A stretch of 64,000 nucleotides of DNA from Massilia sp. Root351 (GTDB lineage: Bacteria; Pseudomonadota; Gammaproteobacteria; Burkholderiales; Burkholderiaceae_D): the NCBI RefSeq assembly GCF_001425045.1, contig NZ_LMDJ01000032.1, forward strand, positions 125,126 through 189,125, read 5' to 3'. Under the pieces are notes generated by a model. It ran no database searches and was not told where the DNA came from. It saw nothing but the letters and a program-made list of their open reading frames with translations. Positions 34,118-44,161 of the stretch are shown piece after piece. The translations under genes were made by a program, and so were the position numbers. Each line of letters starts with the position of its first letter. Within the stretch, counting starts at the first letter, position 1.

Positions 34118-36982
34118 TTAAGCGAACTTGCGCTTCTCGCCCGCTCCGAACAGATTGCTGTGGCAGCGGCCGCACAGCGTCGGGTGGTCGGCGTGTGCGC
34201 CCACGTCGGCGCGGTAGTGCCAGCAGCGTTCGCACTTGGCCGCTGCCGATGCGGCCACCGCCACCGCCTCCTCGGCTTCCGAAGCCACTTGCACTGCCTT
34301 GGCCTGCGAGGTGATGAAGACGAATTTCAGGTCCTCATCCAGGCTGGCCAGCAGCTGGTACTTGTCGCCGGCCGCCTTGATCTCCAGCTCGGCCTGCAGC
34401 GAGGAGCCGATGGCGCCCGAGGTGCGCAGGTCTTCCAGCTGCTTGGTCACGCCGGTGCGCACGTCGCGCAGGGCGGCGTACTTGGCCAGCAGGGCTTCCG
34501 AGTCGGCCACGGCCGGCAGCTCCCACCAGGTCTGCGTGAAGATGGTCTCGTCGCTGGCGTTGTAGGCGTCGCTGCCGGCGAACACGGCCCACGCTTCCTC
34601 GGCGGTGAAGGACAGCATCGGCGACATCAGGCGCAGCAGGCTTTGCGTGATGTGCCACAACGCGGTCTGCGCCGAGCGACGCTGCTGCGAGTCCACGGCG
34701 GAGGTGTACAGGCGGTCCTTCAGGATGTCCAGGTAGAAGCCGCCCAGGTCTTCCGAGCAGTAGTTCTGCAGCTTGGACACCACCGGGTGGAACTCGTAGT
34801 TCTCATAGTGCCTGGCGATCTCGGCCTGCAGGCGCGCCATGTCGGCCAGCGCGTAGCGGTCGATCTCCAGCAGCTCGGCCACCGGCACGGCGTTCGCTTT
34901 CGGATCGAAGTCCGAGGTGTTGGCCAGCAGGAAGCGCAGCGTGTTGCGGATGCGGCGGTACGATTCGGTCACGCGCTTGAGGATCTCGTCGGAGATCGAC
35001 AGTTCGCCGGTGTAGTCGGTGGCGGCCACCCACAGGCGCAGGATGTCGGCGCCCAGCTTGTTCGACACGTCCTGCGGCGAGACGGTGTTGCCGATCGACT
35101 TGGACATCTTCTTGCCTTCGCCGTCCACCACGAAGCCGTGCGTCAGCAGCGCCTTGTAGGGCGCCGCGCCGTTCAGCATGGAGGAGGTCAGCAGCGAGGA
35201 GTGGAACCAGCCGCGGTGCTGGTCCGAGCCTTCCAGGTACAGGTCGGCCGGGAAGGCGCTCTGCCCTTTGTGCGAGCCGCGCAGCACGGTCTGGTGCGTG
35301 GTGCCGGAGTCGAACCACACGTCCAGGGTGTCCTTGTTCTTCTCGTACAGGGCGGCGTCCTCGCCCAGCAAGGTGGCCGGGTCCAGCGACAGCCAGGCGT
35401 CGATGCCGTTCTTCTCGATCAGCTGCGCCACCTGTTCCAGCAGCTCCGGGGTGCGCGGGTGCAGGTCGCCGCTTTCCTTGTGGATGAAGAAGGCCATCGG
35501 CACGCCCCACTGGCGCTGGCGCGACAGGGTCCAGTCCGGACGGTTGGCGATCATGCCGTGCAGGCGCGCCTGGCCCCAGTCCGGGAAGAATTGCGTTTCG
35601 TCGATGGCCTTGAGGGCGGTCTGGCGCAGGGTCGGGCCGCCGTCCTTCGGGTGCGCGTCCATGCCGGCGAACCACTGCGAGGTGGCGCGGTAGACGATGG
35701 GGGTCTTGTGGCGCCAGCAGTGCATATAGCTGTGGTCGAACATCTTCAGCTCGAACAGCGCGCCCGCTACCCTTAGCGCGTCGCAGATCGGCTTGGAGGC
35801 TTCCCAGATGGTCAGGCCGCCGAACAGCGGCAGGGTCGGCACGTACTTGCCGTCGCCCATCACCGGTTTCAGGATCTCGTCGTCCTTCATGCCGTGCGCC
35901 TTGCAGGAGATGAAGTCGTCCTGGCCGTAGGCGGGCGCCGAGTGCACCACGCCGGTACCGCTCTCGGTGGTGACGTAGTCGGCCAGGTAGACCGGCGACA
36001 GGCGGTCGTAGAAGGCGTCGCGCGCGTGCAGCGGGTGCTTGAAGCTGATGCCGGCCAGGTCCTGGCCCATGCAGGTGCCGATGGTGGTGCCTTCGAGCTT
36101 GTAGCGCGCCAGGCAGGATTCCACCAGGTCTTGCGCCAGGATCAGCAGCAGCGGCTGGCCGTCGCGTTCGGCCTGCACCAGCGCGTACTTCACTTCGGCG
36201 TGCACGTTCAGCGCCTGGTTGGACGGGATGGTCCACGGCGTGGTGGTCCAGATCACGATGAAGCCGTTCTGCGTCGGCAGGGCCGGCAGGTCGAAGGCCT
36301 TGGCCAGCTTGTCGAATTCATGGAAGGCGAAGCCGACGTCGATGGCCGGGTCGCGCTTGTTCTGGTATTCCACTTCCGCTTCGGCCAGCGCCGAGCCGCA
36401 GTCGAAGCACCAGTTCACCGGCTTCAGGCCGCGGTAGACGTAGCCCTTCTCCAGCAGCTTGCCGAGCGCGCGCAGCTCGTCGGCTTCGTTGGAGTAGTTC
36501 ATGGTCAGGTAGGGGTTCTCCCACTCGCCCAGCACGCCCAGGCGGATGAAGTCCTTTTTCTGGCGCTCGACCTGCTCGTAGGCGTAGGCGCGGGCCTTGG
36601 TCAGCACGTCGGCGGTGGGCAGGTTCTTGCCGTGCAGTTTTTCGATCTGGATCTCGATCGGCATGCCGTGGCAATCCCAGCCAGGAACATAGGGCGCGTC
36701 GAAGCCGGCCATGGTGCGGGCTTTCACCACCATGTCCTTCAGCACCTTGTTGACGGCGTGGCCGATGTGGATGTCGCCGTTGGCGTACGGCGGGCCGTCG
36801 TGCAGCACGAACTTCGGACGGCCTGCGGCCGCCTTGCGGATGCGGTGGTAGATCTTCTTCTCTTGCCAGTCTTTGACCCAGTTCGGCTCGCGCTTGGCGA
36901 GGTCGCCGCGCATCGGGAACGGGGTTTCGGTCATATTGACCGGGTACTTGCTTTCAGCCTTCTTGGGTTTGTTGTCGGACAT
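34118..36982 (-). CDS. ileS: Isoleucyl-tRNA synthetase
   Basis: A 954-residue class I synthetase, the usual length for the bacterial enzyme. The start at 36982 ([26 protein letters not shown]) is preferred to an in-frame codon 69 bp upstream. Motifs: [11 protein letters not shown] (HIGH), the [16 protein letters not shown] editing-domain region, KKMSKSIGN (KMSKS) and a C-terminal zinc site KCERCWHYR...CGRC. The conserved zinc finger and length point to the standard type 1 (mupirocin-sensitive type) enzyme. Confidence 0.98.
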   Translation of the reverse strand: MSDNKPKKAESKYPVNMTETPFPMRGDLAKREPNWVKDWQEKKIYHRIRKAAAGRPKFVLHDGPPYANGDIHIGHAVNKVLKDMVVKARTMAGFDAPYVPGWDCHGMPIEIQIEKLHGKNLPTADVLTKARAYAYEQVERQKKDFIRLGVLGEWENPYLTMNYSNEADELRALGKLLEKGYVYRGLKPVNWCFDCGSALAEAEVEYQNKRDPAIDVGFAFHEFDKLAKAFDLPALPTQNGFIVIWTTTPWTIPSNQALNVHAEVKYALVQAERDGQPLLLILAQDLVESCLARYKLEGTTIGTCMGQDLAGISFKHPLHARDAFYDRLSPVYLADYVTTESGTGVVHSAPAYGQDDFISCKAHGMKDDEILKPVMGDGKYVPTLPLFGGLTIWEASKPICDALRVAGALFELKMFDHSYMHCWRHKTPIVYRATSQWFAGMDAHPKDGGPTLRQTALKAIDETQFFPDWGQARLHGMIANRPDWTLSRQRQWGVPMAFFIHKESGDLHPRTPELLEQVAQLIEKNGIDAWLSLDPATLLGEDAALYEKNKDTLDVWFDSGTTHQTVLRGSHKGQSAFPADLYLEGSDQHRGWFHSSLLTSSMLNGAAPYKALLTHGFVVDGEGKKMSKSIGNTVSPQDVSNKLGADILRLWVAATDYTGELSISDEILKRVTESYRRIRNTLRFLLANTSDFDPKANAVPVAELLEIDRYALADMARLQAEIARHYENYEFHPVVSKLQNYCSEDLGGFYLDILKDRLYTSAVDSQQRRSAQTALWHITQSLLRLMSPMLSFTAEEAWAVFAGSDAYNASDETIFTQTWWELPAVADSEALLAKYAALRDVRTGVTKQLEDLRTSGAIGSSLQAELEIKAAGDKYQLLASLDEDLKFVFITSQAKAVQVASEAEEAVAVAASAAAKCERCWHYRADVGAHADHPTLCGRCHSNLFGAGEKRKFA

Positions 36983-37058
36983 AGCGATCTTTAAGTGTGT
37001 GTATCTGTGTGCTGTGGGGCGACTGCCGGGTTGGCGCACGGGGGGCGCCATGCCGGCG

Positions 37059-38042
37059 TCAAATTCGGTCGGTGGCGTTGACGGCGCCGCTGCTGGTGCG
37101 CCGCGCGAACCACGCGCGCGCCAGTTCGGCGTCGCGGTCGATGGCCGCCGTCAGGGTGGGCAGGTCGATGAACTTCTCTTCGTCCCGTATCTTCTGCAGG
37201 AATTCCACGCGCACGTTCTTGCCGTAGCAGGACTGCGCGTAGTCGAAGATGTGCACTTCCAGCAGCACGCGCCCGGCGTCTTCCACGGTGGGGCGCACGC
37301 CCAGGCTGGCCACGGCCGGCAGCGGCCCGCGGCTGTCGTCCAGGCCGTGCACCTGCACGATGAAGATGCCGCCCAGGGCAGGGCGGTGCGGCACGCGCAG
37401 GTTCAGCGTGGGATAGCCGATGGTGCGGCCCAGCTTGGCCCCGTGGATCACGTGGCCGGAAATCGCGTAGGGGTGGCCCAGCAGCTGTTCGGCGTGCGCG
37501 AAGTCGCCTTCGGACAGCGCGGCGCGCACCGCCGAGGAGGAGATGCGGGTGGCGCCTTTCATTACCGTGGGCAGGGTGTGCACTTCGAAGCCGTATTGCC
37601 GGCCCGCTTCGATCAGCATGGCCACGTTGCCGGCGCGGCGCGCGCCGTAGCAGAAGTCGTCGCCCACCATCAGCCATTTCACGTGCAGGCCATCGACCAG
37701 CACGTTTTCGGTGAATTCCTGCGGCGTGAGCGAGGCGAAGGCATTGCTGAAATGCTCGACGATGACGCGGTCGATGCCATTGTCCTCCAGCGATTGCAGC
37801 TTGTCGCGCAGGTTGGCGATGCGGGCCGGGGCCTTGCTCAGGTCGCCGGCCTTGCGCGCGAAGAACTCGCGCGGGTGCGGCTCGAAGGTCATCACGGCGG
37901 CCTCCAGGCCCAGTTGGTCGGCCGCGGCGCGCACCTGCGCCAGCAGCGCCTGGTGGCCGAGGTGGACGCCGTCGAAGTTGCCTATCGTCAGCGCGCAGGG
38001 CGCGCGCGCCGCTGCATTGGGAAGTCCGCGAAATACCTTCAT
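37059..38042 (-). CDS. ribF: Bifunctional riboflavin kinase/FAD synthetase
   Basis: A 327-residue fusion. The N-terminal FMN adenylyltransferase domain has [15 protein letters not shown] and [18 protein letters not shown]; the C-terminal riboflavin kinase has [11 protein letters not shown]-type text ([17 protein letters not shown]). It converts riboflavin to FMN and then FAD. It sits upstream of ileS on the same strand, the order seen in E. coli (ribF-ileS-lspA). The ileS start is 76 bp away. Confidence 0.96.
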   Translation of the reverse strand: MKVFRGLPNAAARAPCALTIGNFDGVHLGHQALLAQVRAAADQLGLEAAVMTFEPHPREFFARKAGDLSKAPARIANLRDKLQSLEDNGIDRVIVEHFSNAFASLTPQEFTENVLVDGLHVKWLMVGDDFCYGARRAGNVAMLIEAGRQYGFEVHTLPTVMKGATRISSSAVRAALSEGDFAHAEQLLGHPYAISGHVIHGAKLGRTIGYPTLNLRVPHRPALGGIFIVQVHGLDDSRGPLPAVASLGVRPTVEDAGRVLLEVHIFDYAQSCYGKNVRVEFLQKIRDEEKFIDLPTLTAAIDRDAELARAWFARRTSSGAVNATDRI

Positions 38043-38142
38043 GGGAATCTGGAGCGAAAAACTGGGCTAAATGGGGGATTATACGGACTGTTGGCCGGAT
38101 TCACATGGGGAAACACTGCGAAACGCCGCGCTGCACCCTATA

Positions 38143-38180
38143 AAAGCAAAAAAGCGCCGCGGGCGTGAGCCGGCAGCGCT
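38143..38180 (-). terminator. Terminator of the tonB-exbBD-TPR operon
   Basis: AGCGCCGCGGG (38153-38163) faces CCGGCAGCGCT (38170-38180) around a 6-nt loop with one or two imperfect pairs. On the minus strand the stem is followed by TTTTTTGCTTTTA, a proper T-tract 20 bp after the TPR gene stop. Confidence 0.8.
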
Positions 38181-38199
38181 TCGCTTCCCGCAGCGGGAA

Positions 38200-39423
38200 T
38201 TACATCGGGTGGTTGATCTGCATGATGTTGTAGCGGGCCAGTTCGGCTTCGCCCGCCGTGCCCTTGACCGACTTCAGCGTGCTGACAGCGGCGGCTTTCT
38301 TGCCGGCAATCGCTTGCGCCTGGCCGTAGTGCAGCTTCATTTCTTCCGGACGGCGCGCGGTGCCGAACTTGATGGCCTGGTCGATCAGCTTCAGGCCGGC
38401 GTCGCCCTTGCCTTCGGAAACCATGGCGTAGCCCAGGTTGGCCAGGCCGTCGGCGTCCTTGTTCTTGATGAACTCGGCTTCAGCGGCGGCGCGGTTCTTC
38501 ACCGCTTCCGCTTCGGTCTTCACGGCCAGGTCTTTCAGGCGCTGGTGGCGGCCGGCGTCGGCGCCGGTGCCCAGGGCGCCCTTCTTGTAGCCCTGGTCGA
38601 TCACCTTCAGTGCTTCGGCCGGATTGGCCACCTGCAGCGCCAGCTGGCCCATTTCCATGTACTCGTTGGGCTTGGCCAGCAGGCCCAGCGCCAGTTTCAG
38701 GCGCAGCAGGTCCAGGTTCAGCGTGCTCGAGAAGCCAGGCTTGCCGGCCACGCGGTTCAGCAGGTCGGCCCAGTAGCTGGTTTTCGGGTAGCTGCCGGCC
38801 AGCTTTTCCAGGGTGGCCACGTAGCCGGCCTTGTCGTTCTGCTTGAGCTGGATATTGGCCAGCATCTGCAGGTTCGATTCGGACTGCTTGCCGCCGGCCT
38901 GCAGTTCCTTGGCCGCTTCGGCGTACTTGCCGCTGATGTAGTAGGTCTGCACCAGCAGGTCGTGCATGGTGGCGTCGTTCGGGTTGTCCTTCAGCGCGCG
39001 CTGGATCCAGGTGATCGCTTTCGGGTAGTCCTTGGCGCCGTAGTACATGCCGGCCAGGCCCTTGGTGAAGTTGGCGCTTTCGCTGCCCGACAGGCGGCCG
39101 GAGTTGATCACGGCCTCGAAGGCGCGGATCGCGGTGTCGTTGTCGCGGGCGGCGGCGGCGGCCGCGGCGCGCACGCGCTCAATCTGGTATTTCTCGAATT
39201 CGGTTTTGCCGCCAACTGCGTCGGCTTCCTTCAGTTTGGCCAGCGCTTCCTTGTGCTTGCCGGAGCTCGTCAGCTTCTGTGCTTCCTGCAGCGGTTTGCC
39301 GACGGCGGCGCTGACGGCGTCAGCAGCGTAGGCGACCGAGGTCAGACCGGTCAACGGGGCGGCAGCGGTAAAACCGATGGCGGCCATCACCAGGCCGAGA
39401 TGAGCGAGACGAAACTTGGTCAT
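38200..39423 (-). CDS. Periplasmic TPR protein at the end of the TonB operon
   Basis: A 407-residue protein with a signal peptide (LGLVMAAIGFTAAAPLTG, cleavage probably after AYA). TPR-like repeats fill about 45-240 (e.g. HKEALAKLKEADAVGG, DYPKAITWIQRALKDNPNDATMHDLL, KYAEAAKELQAGG) and again near 310-350. TPR proteins accompany tonB-exbB-exbD clusters in Vibrio (TtpC/TPR), Shewanella and relatives, where they support TonB energy transfer. It starts 68 bp after the second exbD and is followed by the operon terminator. The precise role here is inferred. Confidence 0.75.
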   Translation of the reverse strand: MTKFRLAHLGLVMAAIGFTAAAPLTGLTSVAYAADAVSAAVGKPLQEAQKLTSSGKHKEALAKLKEADAVGGKTEFEKYQIERVRAAAAAAARDNDTAIRAFEAVINSGRLSGSESANFTKGLAGMYYGAKDYPKAITWIQRALKDNPNDATMHDLLVQTYYISGKYAEAAKELQAGGKQSESNLQMLANIQLKQNDKAGYVATLEKLAGSYPKTSYWADLLNRVAGKPGFSSTLNLDLLRLKLALGLLAKPNEYMEMGQLALQVANPAEALKVIDQGYKKGALGTGADAGRHQRLKDLAVKTEAEAVKNRAAAEAEFIKNKDADGLANLGYAMVSEGKGDAGLKLIDQAIKFGTARRPEEMKLHYGQAQAIAGKKAAAVSTLKSVKGTAGEAELARYNIMQINHPM

Positions 39424-39491
39424 GAGGAAGTATTCTTTCTGTAAAAACGAAATAGGCAGGAAGACCTGCCTATCGCGGAAAATAGTACGGA

Positions 39492-39920
39492 TTACTGGAA
39501 CTGCTCGTTGCCGACCAGACCAATCTTGGTCACACCCAGACGCTGGGCCGAAGCCATCACGCCTGCCACCGATTTGTACGACACCAGCTTGTTGGGGCGC
39601 AGATGCACCTCAGGCTGGTCAGCTTGCGCTGCCACGGCGACCAGTTTCGATTCCAGGGTCGCGCGGTCAGGCACAACCTGGTTATCCCACAGAATCGTCC
39701 CGTCGAAGTCGACGTCAATCGTGATCACCACGGGGTCCTTGGTCGGCGGTGGCGGGGTGCCCACCGGCATGTTCAAGTTGACCGAGTGATTCGCTTTCGG
39801 AATGGTGATGATCAGCATGATGATCAGTACCAGCATGACGTCGATCAGCGGCGTCATGTTCATTTCCATCATTGGTTCGGGATCCGCGCCAGCGGCCGGC
39901 GAACCGACATTCATACTCAT
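39492..39920 (-). CDS. exbD: ExbD-family biopolymer transport protein (second copy)
   Basis: A 142-residue protein starting at 39920 (AAGGAAATACC ribosome site; an in-frame start further up is unlikely). It has a cytoplasmic N-tail, one TM helix (MNMTPLIDVMLVLIIMLIIT, with the proton-pathway Asp in PLIDVMLVL) and a periplasmic domain. It differs clearly from the first ExbD, for instance in HSVNLNMPVGTPPPPTKDP after the helix. Two ExbDs in one tonB operon imply a mixed or alternative motor complex. Confidence 0.9.
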   Translation of the reverse strand: MSMNVGSPAAGADPEPMMEMNMTPLIDVMLVLIIMLIITIPKANHSVNLNMPVGTPPPPTKDPVVITIDVDFDGTILWDNQVVPDRATLESKLVAVAAQADQPEVHLRPNKLVSYKSVAGVMASAQRLGVTKIGLVGNEQFQ

Positions 39921-40000
39921 GGTATTTCCTTTGTAGAAGGTGACTGGACCTGCCCCGGCCACCTTGCCGGCCGGGGCATCGAGGGTCTTGGGCCGCAGCC

Positions 40001-40426
40001 TTAACCCTTGTCAGGCGGTTCGGTGATGAAACCAACCTTCTGGATACCAGCACGCTGGGTCGTGAAGATGACCTTGCCGATGGCTTCGTACTTGGTTTCT
40101 TGGTCACCCCGTACGTGTACTTCCGGCTGCGGCAGTTTCACGGCCTCTTTTTTCAGAAAATCGAACAACTCATTCGTGTCCGCCATTTTCTTTTGATTCC
40201 AGTAGATGTCGCCATCCTTGTTAACAACGATGTTGACGTCTTCCGGTTTGGTCTGAATTACCTGGTTGGTCTCTTCCGGCAGCTTGATTTTCTGCAGTTT
40301 GAGAACGACCGGGCTCGTAATCAGAAAGATAATCAGCAGAACCAACATGATGTCCACGAGGGGCGTCGTGTTGATTTCTGACATTACCTGATCTTCTCCG
40401 CTATCGGAGCCTACGGACATCGACAT
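40001..40426 (-). CDS. exbD: ExbD-family biopolymer transport protein (first copy)
   Basis: A 141-residue single-TM protein. The helix EINTTPLVDIMLVLLIIFLIT contains the conserved proton-path Asp; a periplasmic domain with KPEDVNIVVNKDGDIYWN and EVHVRGDQETKYEAIGKVI follows. With ExbB it forms the proton-driven stator that energises TonB. It starts 5 bp after exbB, and the second exbD follows 80 bp downstream. Confidence 0.93.
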   Translation of the reverse strand: MSMSVGSDSGEDQVMSEINTTPLVDIMLVLLIIFLITSPVVLKLQKIKLPEETNQVIQTKPEDVNIVVNKDGDIYWNQKKMADTNELFDFLKKEAVKLPQPEVHVRGDQETKYEAIGKVIFTTQRAGIQKVGFITEPPDKG

Positions 40427-40431
40427 GGTTA

Positions 40432-41361
40432 TTATCCAATCTTTTTAGCGCCGCCAGCACGGATGGCCGAGTCAGCGGTCGACATGGCGCCCGAGATCAG
40501 CACCGAGTGCACGTCGGCGGAGAAGGCGCGCACGTCTTCCATTGCGGTTTTGTTACGACGCACCAGCCAGTTGTAACCCAGCACGGCTGGAACTGCCACG
40601 AACAGACCGAAGGCGGTCATGATCAGTGCTTCACCCACTGGGCCTGCCACTTTGTCGATCGACGCGTTACCGGTCATACCGATGTTGATCAGTGCATTGT
40701 AAATACCCCAAACGGTACCGAACAGACCGATGAACGGTGCGGTCGAGCCCACGGTTGCCAGGAACGACAGGCCGTCTTGCAGACGCGATTGAACTTTGTC
40801 AACAGCGCGCTGGATGGACATGGTTACCCAGGTCGACAGGTCGATTTGTTCCAGCAGGGCGCCGTCGTGGTGCGCGGTGGCCTTGGTGCCGGTTTCAGCG
40901 ATGAAGCGGAATGGCGAGCCTTCGGTCAGGGTGGCGGCGCCGGCAGCGATCGACGATGCTTTCCAGAACTTGGCGGCCGATTCTTTCGACTGCTTGAAGA
41001 TCTTCATCTGGTCGATCAGTTTGGTCACGATGATGTACCACGAACCCATCGACATGATGGTCAGGATGATCAGGGTGCCACGGGAAACGAAACCACCGTT
41101 CCAGACGGCTTCGAAGCCGAATGGGTTTTCAACTTCTTCGTGGCCTGCTGGTGCTGCTGCGGCCGGTGCTGCTGGAGCTGCTGCGTCTGCTGCTGGAGCT
41201 GCTGGAGCTGCCGCTGCATCCGCTGGAGCCGCTGCAGGTGCCGAAGCGGCTGCCGAGGCAGGCGCGTCGGCCATGGCTGGGGCGCTGACCAGAGCGGATG
41301 CTGCGGTCACCGAGAACAGCACAGCGGCCAGTACAGCGGACAAACGGGTATTCTTAAACAT
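40432..41361 (-). CDS. exbB: MotA/TolQ/ExbB proton-channel family protein
   Basis: A 309-residue ExbB with an N-terminal signal-like segment and a long Ala/Pro low-complexity linker (about 28-75) not present in E. coli ExbB. Three TM segments follow: TLIILTIMSMGSWYIIV, GLSFLATVGSTAPFIGLFGTVWGIY and the last with ALIMTAFGLFVAVPAVLGYN. The Gly/Thr-rich helix pair is the proton-channel signature. A strong GGAGGA ribosome site precedes the start. It lies between tonB and exbD in the operon. Confidence 0.93.
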   Translation of the reverse strand: MFKNTRLSAVLAAVLFSVTAASALVSAPAMADAPASAAASAPAAAPADAAAAPAAPAADAAAPAAPAAAAPAGHEEVENPFGFEAVWNGGFVSRGTLIILTIMSMGSWYIIVTKLIDQMKIFKQSKESAAKFWKASSIAAGAATLTEGSPFRFIAETGTKATAHHDGALLEQIDLSTWVTMSIQRAVDKVQSRLQDGLSFLATVGSTAPFIGLFGTVWGIYNALINIGMTGNASIDKVAGPVGEALIMTAFGLFVAVPAVLGYNWLVRRNKTAMEDVRAFSADVHSVLISGAMSTADSAIRAGGAKKIG

Positions 41362-41442
41362 GCTTCCTCCAAATTGATAAAATAATCAGTTCGCTGAAAT
41401 GTCAACGAAGTACTAAGTGGGACGTAACTGCTGCCCCGGTTT

Positions 41443-42105
41443 TTATTCCAGCGTCCAGACGTATTGCATTTGCATCCACGCTTGCTCCGGCTTGCCGTCG
41501 GTCATGCCAGGCTTGAAACGGCACTTGGAAATACCCGCGATTGCGGCTTTGTCCAAATCCCTGAAGCCACTGGATTTCACTAATTTGGATTCGACGACAT
41601 GGCCGTCTACACCAATCAGGAACGATAACGTGACCGTACCGGTTTCTTCATTGCGCAGGGAGGATTTAGGCCACTCTGGTTTTGCGCAAGTGTTGAAGTC
41701 GGCAACTGCAGGCACGTGTACCGATTTTGCAGGCGGCGCTGGCGGTGCTGGCGGAGCAGCTGGCGGCGCTTTCTGCAGTTCGTTCGTCGCAGGTTTCACG
41801 TTGGTCGCGTTAGCGATCACGTTTTGCTGCGGCGGCGGCTGCTGCACGTTCACCTCAACCGGAGGAATGAAGGGCGGTGGTGGAGCCTTCATCTCTGGTG
41901 GTGGTGGCGGTGGCGGCAGTTCTTTTGGAGGAGGTGGTGCCACTTCCTCGATGATCTTGGTTTCTACGGGTTCGACCATTTTGGCGACCAAGCGTTTACC
42001 CAGTCCCGACACGATCCCGTAAGCCACCAGGATGTGCAACAAGACCACGATGGTTATGCCAGTTAGATTCTTCTTGGCGTCCTTCTCGTTATGCGTGAAA
42101 TTCAT
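41443..42105 (-). CDS. tonB: TonB energy-transducing protein
   Basis: A 220-residue protein from the ATG at 42105 (a TTG at 42126 adds seven residues). It has one N-terminal TM helix (LTGITIVVLLHILVAYGIVSGL, containing the TonB-family His), a Pro-rich periplasmic spacer (about 55-130, with PPPP runs) and a C-terminal TonB domain (GTVTLSFLIGVDGHVVESKLVKSSGFRDLDKAAI, CRFKPGMTDGKP). It couples the proton motive force to outer-membrane receptors such as the one at 16.4 kb. It is the first gene of the tonB-exbB-exbD-exbD-TPR operon. Confidence 0.93.
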   Translation of the reverse strand: MNFTHNEKDAKKNLTGITIVVLLHILVAYGIVSGLGKRLVAKMVEPVETKIIEEVAPPPPKELPPPPPPPEMKAPPPPFIPPVEVNVQQPPPQQNVIANATNVKPATNELQKAPPAAPPAPPAPPAKSVHVPAVADFNTCAKPEWPKSSLRNEETGTVTLSFLIGVDGHVVESKLVKSSGFRDLDKAAIAGISKCRFKPGMTDGKPEQAWMQMQYVWTLE

Positions 42106-42597
42106 GCCTGCTTTCTCCAATACCAACTCTTTTGTACTACCTCGAACCCCGTTATGGCGACAAAAAGCTCCAGCCGCATCCGGGACGTCGGCGAATTATA
42201 CATACGAATTCCTCAATTTACATAGAATTTTGCTTCCTAAAACCGGTTAAATTTCATGTGCTTAGCTGCGTTTTCCGGCCCGCCGCTGCACCGTTCTGGC
42301 ACAAAAAGCAAGACTTCCCGGCACGTTTTTGGGGAGTATTTTTTCGCCCCTTCACGATGTTTATTATTCCGCCAAAAAACGGAATTAAATTACGGAATTG
42401 GTCAGGCCAGCCGTGCAAAAGTTGGTCCCCACCGTTGCTTGCTTGCAACTCAAGTACACTTGCAATATGAATAGTATAGAAGAATTTTGCTGACGGGCGC
42501 TCGTTAAGGTGGTCTTAAAAATTGTTCTATCTATATGCGGCGCGCGCCTGGAAGGCGCGGCGCAGGGGGGAGGCGGGGCGCGGCGCCCCGGTGGACT
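42106..42597. other. Intergenic region tonB / spoVR
   Basis: About 490 bp between the tonB start and the spoVR stop. Its tonB-proximal half is AT-rich, and a TATAAT on the minus strand (plus-strand ATTATA at 42195-42200) may be the tonB -10 box, though no good -35 is found. Near spoVR there are GC-rich dyads: GCGCCT/AGGCGC around 42545 and GGGGCGC/GCGCCCC around 42577-42591, possible 3'-end hairpins for the spoVR transcript. Short frames here show no protein character. Confidence 0.5.
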
Positions 42598-44136
42598 TCA
42601 ACCGCCGCGGTTGCGCTTCTCGCGCTTGACTTCCAGCGTGTTAATAACATTGCCATGCGGGTCCACTGTTTCCAGGTGGACATCGAAGCCCCACAGCCGG
42701 GCCACGTGCTTGAGCACCTCGTTGGCCTGCTGGTTCAGCGGGCGCCGGTTGAACTGGGTGTGGCGCAAGGTCAGCGCGCGGTCGTCGCGGGTGTTGACCG
42801 ACCAGACCTGGATGTTGGGCTCGCGGTTGCCCAGGTTGTACTGCTCGGCCAGCTGCTGGCGCACGTAGCGGTAGCCCAGCTCGTCGTGGATGGCCGACAC
42901 GTTGAGCTTTTCGTTCTTGTCGTCGTCCAGCACGGCGAAGAAGTGGAACTCGCGTATCAGGCGCGGCGACAGGTACTGGGCGATGAAGCTTTCGTCCTTG
43001 AAGTTGCGCATGGCGAAGTCCAGCGTCTTGCGCCAGTCGCTGCCGGCTATGTCGGGGAACCATTCGCGGTCCTCGGCGGTGGGGTGCTCGCAGATGCGGC
43101 GGATGTCGGTCATCATGGCGAAACCGAGCGCATACGGGTTGATGCCGCTGTAATAGGGGCTGTGCACCGGCGGCTGGAACACCACGTTGGTATGGCTCTT
43201 GAGGAATTCCATCATGAAGCCCTCGGCCACCACGCCCTCGTCGTACAACTGGTTCAGGATGGTGTAGTGCCAGAACGTGGCCCAGCCCTCGTTCATCACC
43301 TGGGTCTGGCGCTGCGGGTAGAAGTACTGGCTGATCTTGCGCACGATGCGCACCATCTCGCGCTGCCACGGTTCCAGCAGCGGCGCGTACTTTTCGATGA
43401 AGTACAGCAGGTTCTCCTCCGGCTCGGGCGGGAAGCGCGGCGCCGGCTTGTCGATCTCCTCTTCGTCGCGGCGCGGCAGGGTGCGCCACAGCTCGTTGAT
43501 CTGCGACTGCAGGTAGGCTTCGCGCTCCTTCTGCTTCTGCTGCTCCTGGAACAGCGACAGCTTGGCCGGGCGCTTGTAGCGGTCCACGCCGTAGTTCTGG
43601 ATCGCATGGCAGGAGTCGAGCAGCAGCTCGACCGCGTCGATGCCGTGGCGCTGCTCGCACTCGGCGATGTAGTTCTTGGCAAACACCATATAGTCGACGA
43701 TGGCTTCGGCGTCGGTCCAGGTGCGGAACAGGTAGTTGCCCTTGAAGAATGAATTATGCCCGTAAGCAGCATGCGCGATCACCAGCGCCTGCATGGTCAG
43801 GCTGTTCTCCTCCATTAAATAGGCGATGCAGGGATTGGAGTTGATGACGATCTCGTAGGCCAGTCCCATCTGGCCGCGCTTGTAGCCCTTTTCGGTGGAC
43901 AGGAAATGCTTGCCGAACGACCAGTGGTTGTAGGAGACCGGCATGCCCACCGAGGTGTAGGCGTCCATCATCTGTTCGGCGGTGATGATTTCCAGCTGGT
44001 TGGGGTAAGTGTCCAGGCCGAAGTTGTGGGCCACGCGGCGGATTTCCTCGTGCGCCTGCTCGATCAGTTCAAAGGTCCACTCGGACTGCTCGGGCAGCGC
44101 GCGCGGATGCGGTTGGCGTTTGGTCATCTGGTTCAT
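42598..44136 (-). CDS. spoVR: SpoVR family protein (YcgB type)
   Basis: A 512-residue protein from the ATG at 44136 (MNQMTKRQP); the longer upstream frame is a shadow of yeaH. Family text includes NFGLDTYPNQLEIITAEQMMDAY, SYNHWSFGKHFL, NSNPCIAYLMEENSL, NEGWATFWHYTILN and HSPYYSGINPYALGF. Bacterial YcgB/SpoVR has no known biochemical activity; the Bacillus namesake affects spore cortex. It is the last gene of the prkA-yeaH-spoVR operon, 25 bp after yeaH, which ties it to PrkA signalling. Confidence 0.93.
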   Translation of the reverse strand: MNQMTKRQPHPRALPEQSEWTFELIEQAHEEIRRVAHNFGLDTYPNQLEIITAEQMMDAYTSVGMPVSYNHWSFGKHFLSTEKGYKRGQMGLAYEIVINSNPCIAYLMEENSLTMQALVIAHAAYGHNSFFKGNYLFRTWTDAEAIVDYMVFAKNYIAECEQRHGIDAVELLLDSCHAIQNYGVDRYKRPAKLSLFQEQQKQKEREAYLQSQINELWRTLPRRDEEEIDKPAPRFPPEPEENLLYFIEKYAPLLEPWQREMVRIVRKISQYFYPQRQTQVMNEGWATFWHYTILNQLYDEGVVAEGFMMEFLKSHTNVVFQPPVHSPYYSGINPYALGFAMMTDIRRICEHPTAEDREWFPDIAGSDWRKTLDFAMRNFKDESFIAQYLSPRLIREFHFFAVLDDDKNEKLNVSAIHDELGYRYVRQQLAEQYNLGNREPNIQVWSVNTRDDRALTLRHTQFNRRPLNQQANEVLKHVARLWGFDVHLETVDPHGNVINTLEVKREKRNRGG

Positions 44137-44161
44137 ATCTCGCCTGCTTATATAGAAGGGT

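Noticed and set aside
42132-42474. Short plus- and minus-strand frames between tonB and spoVR
   Set aside because: None has a recognisable domain, a good ribosome site or a steady codon pattern. The region reads as promoter and 3'-end sequence.
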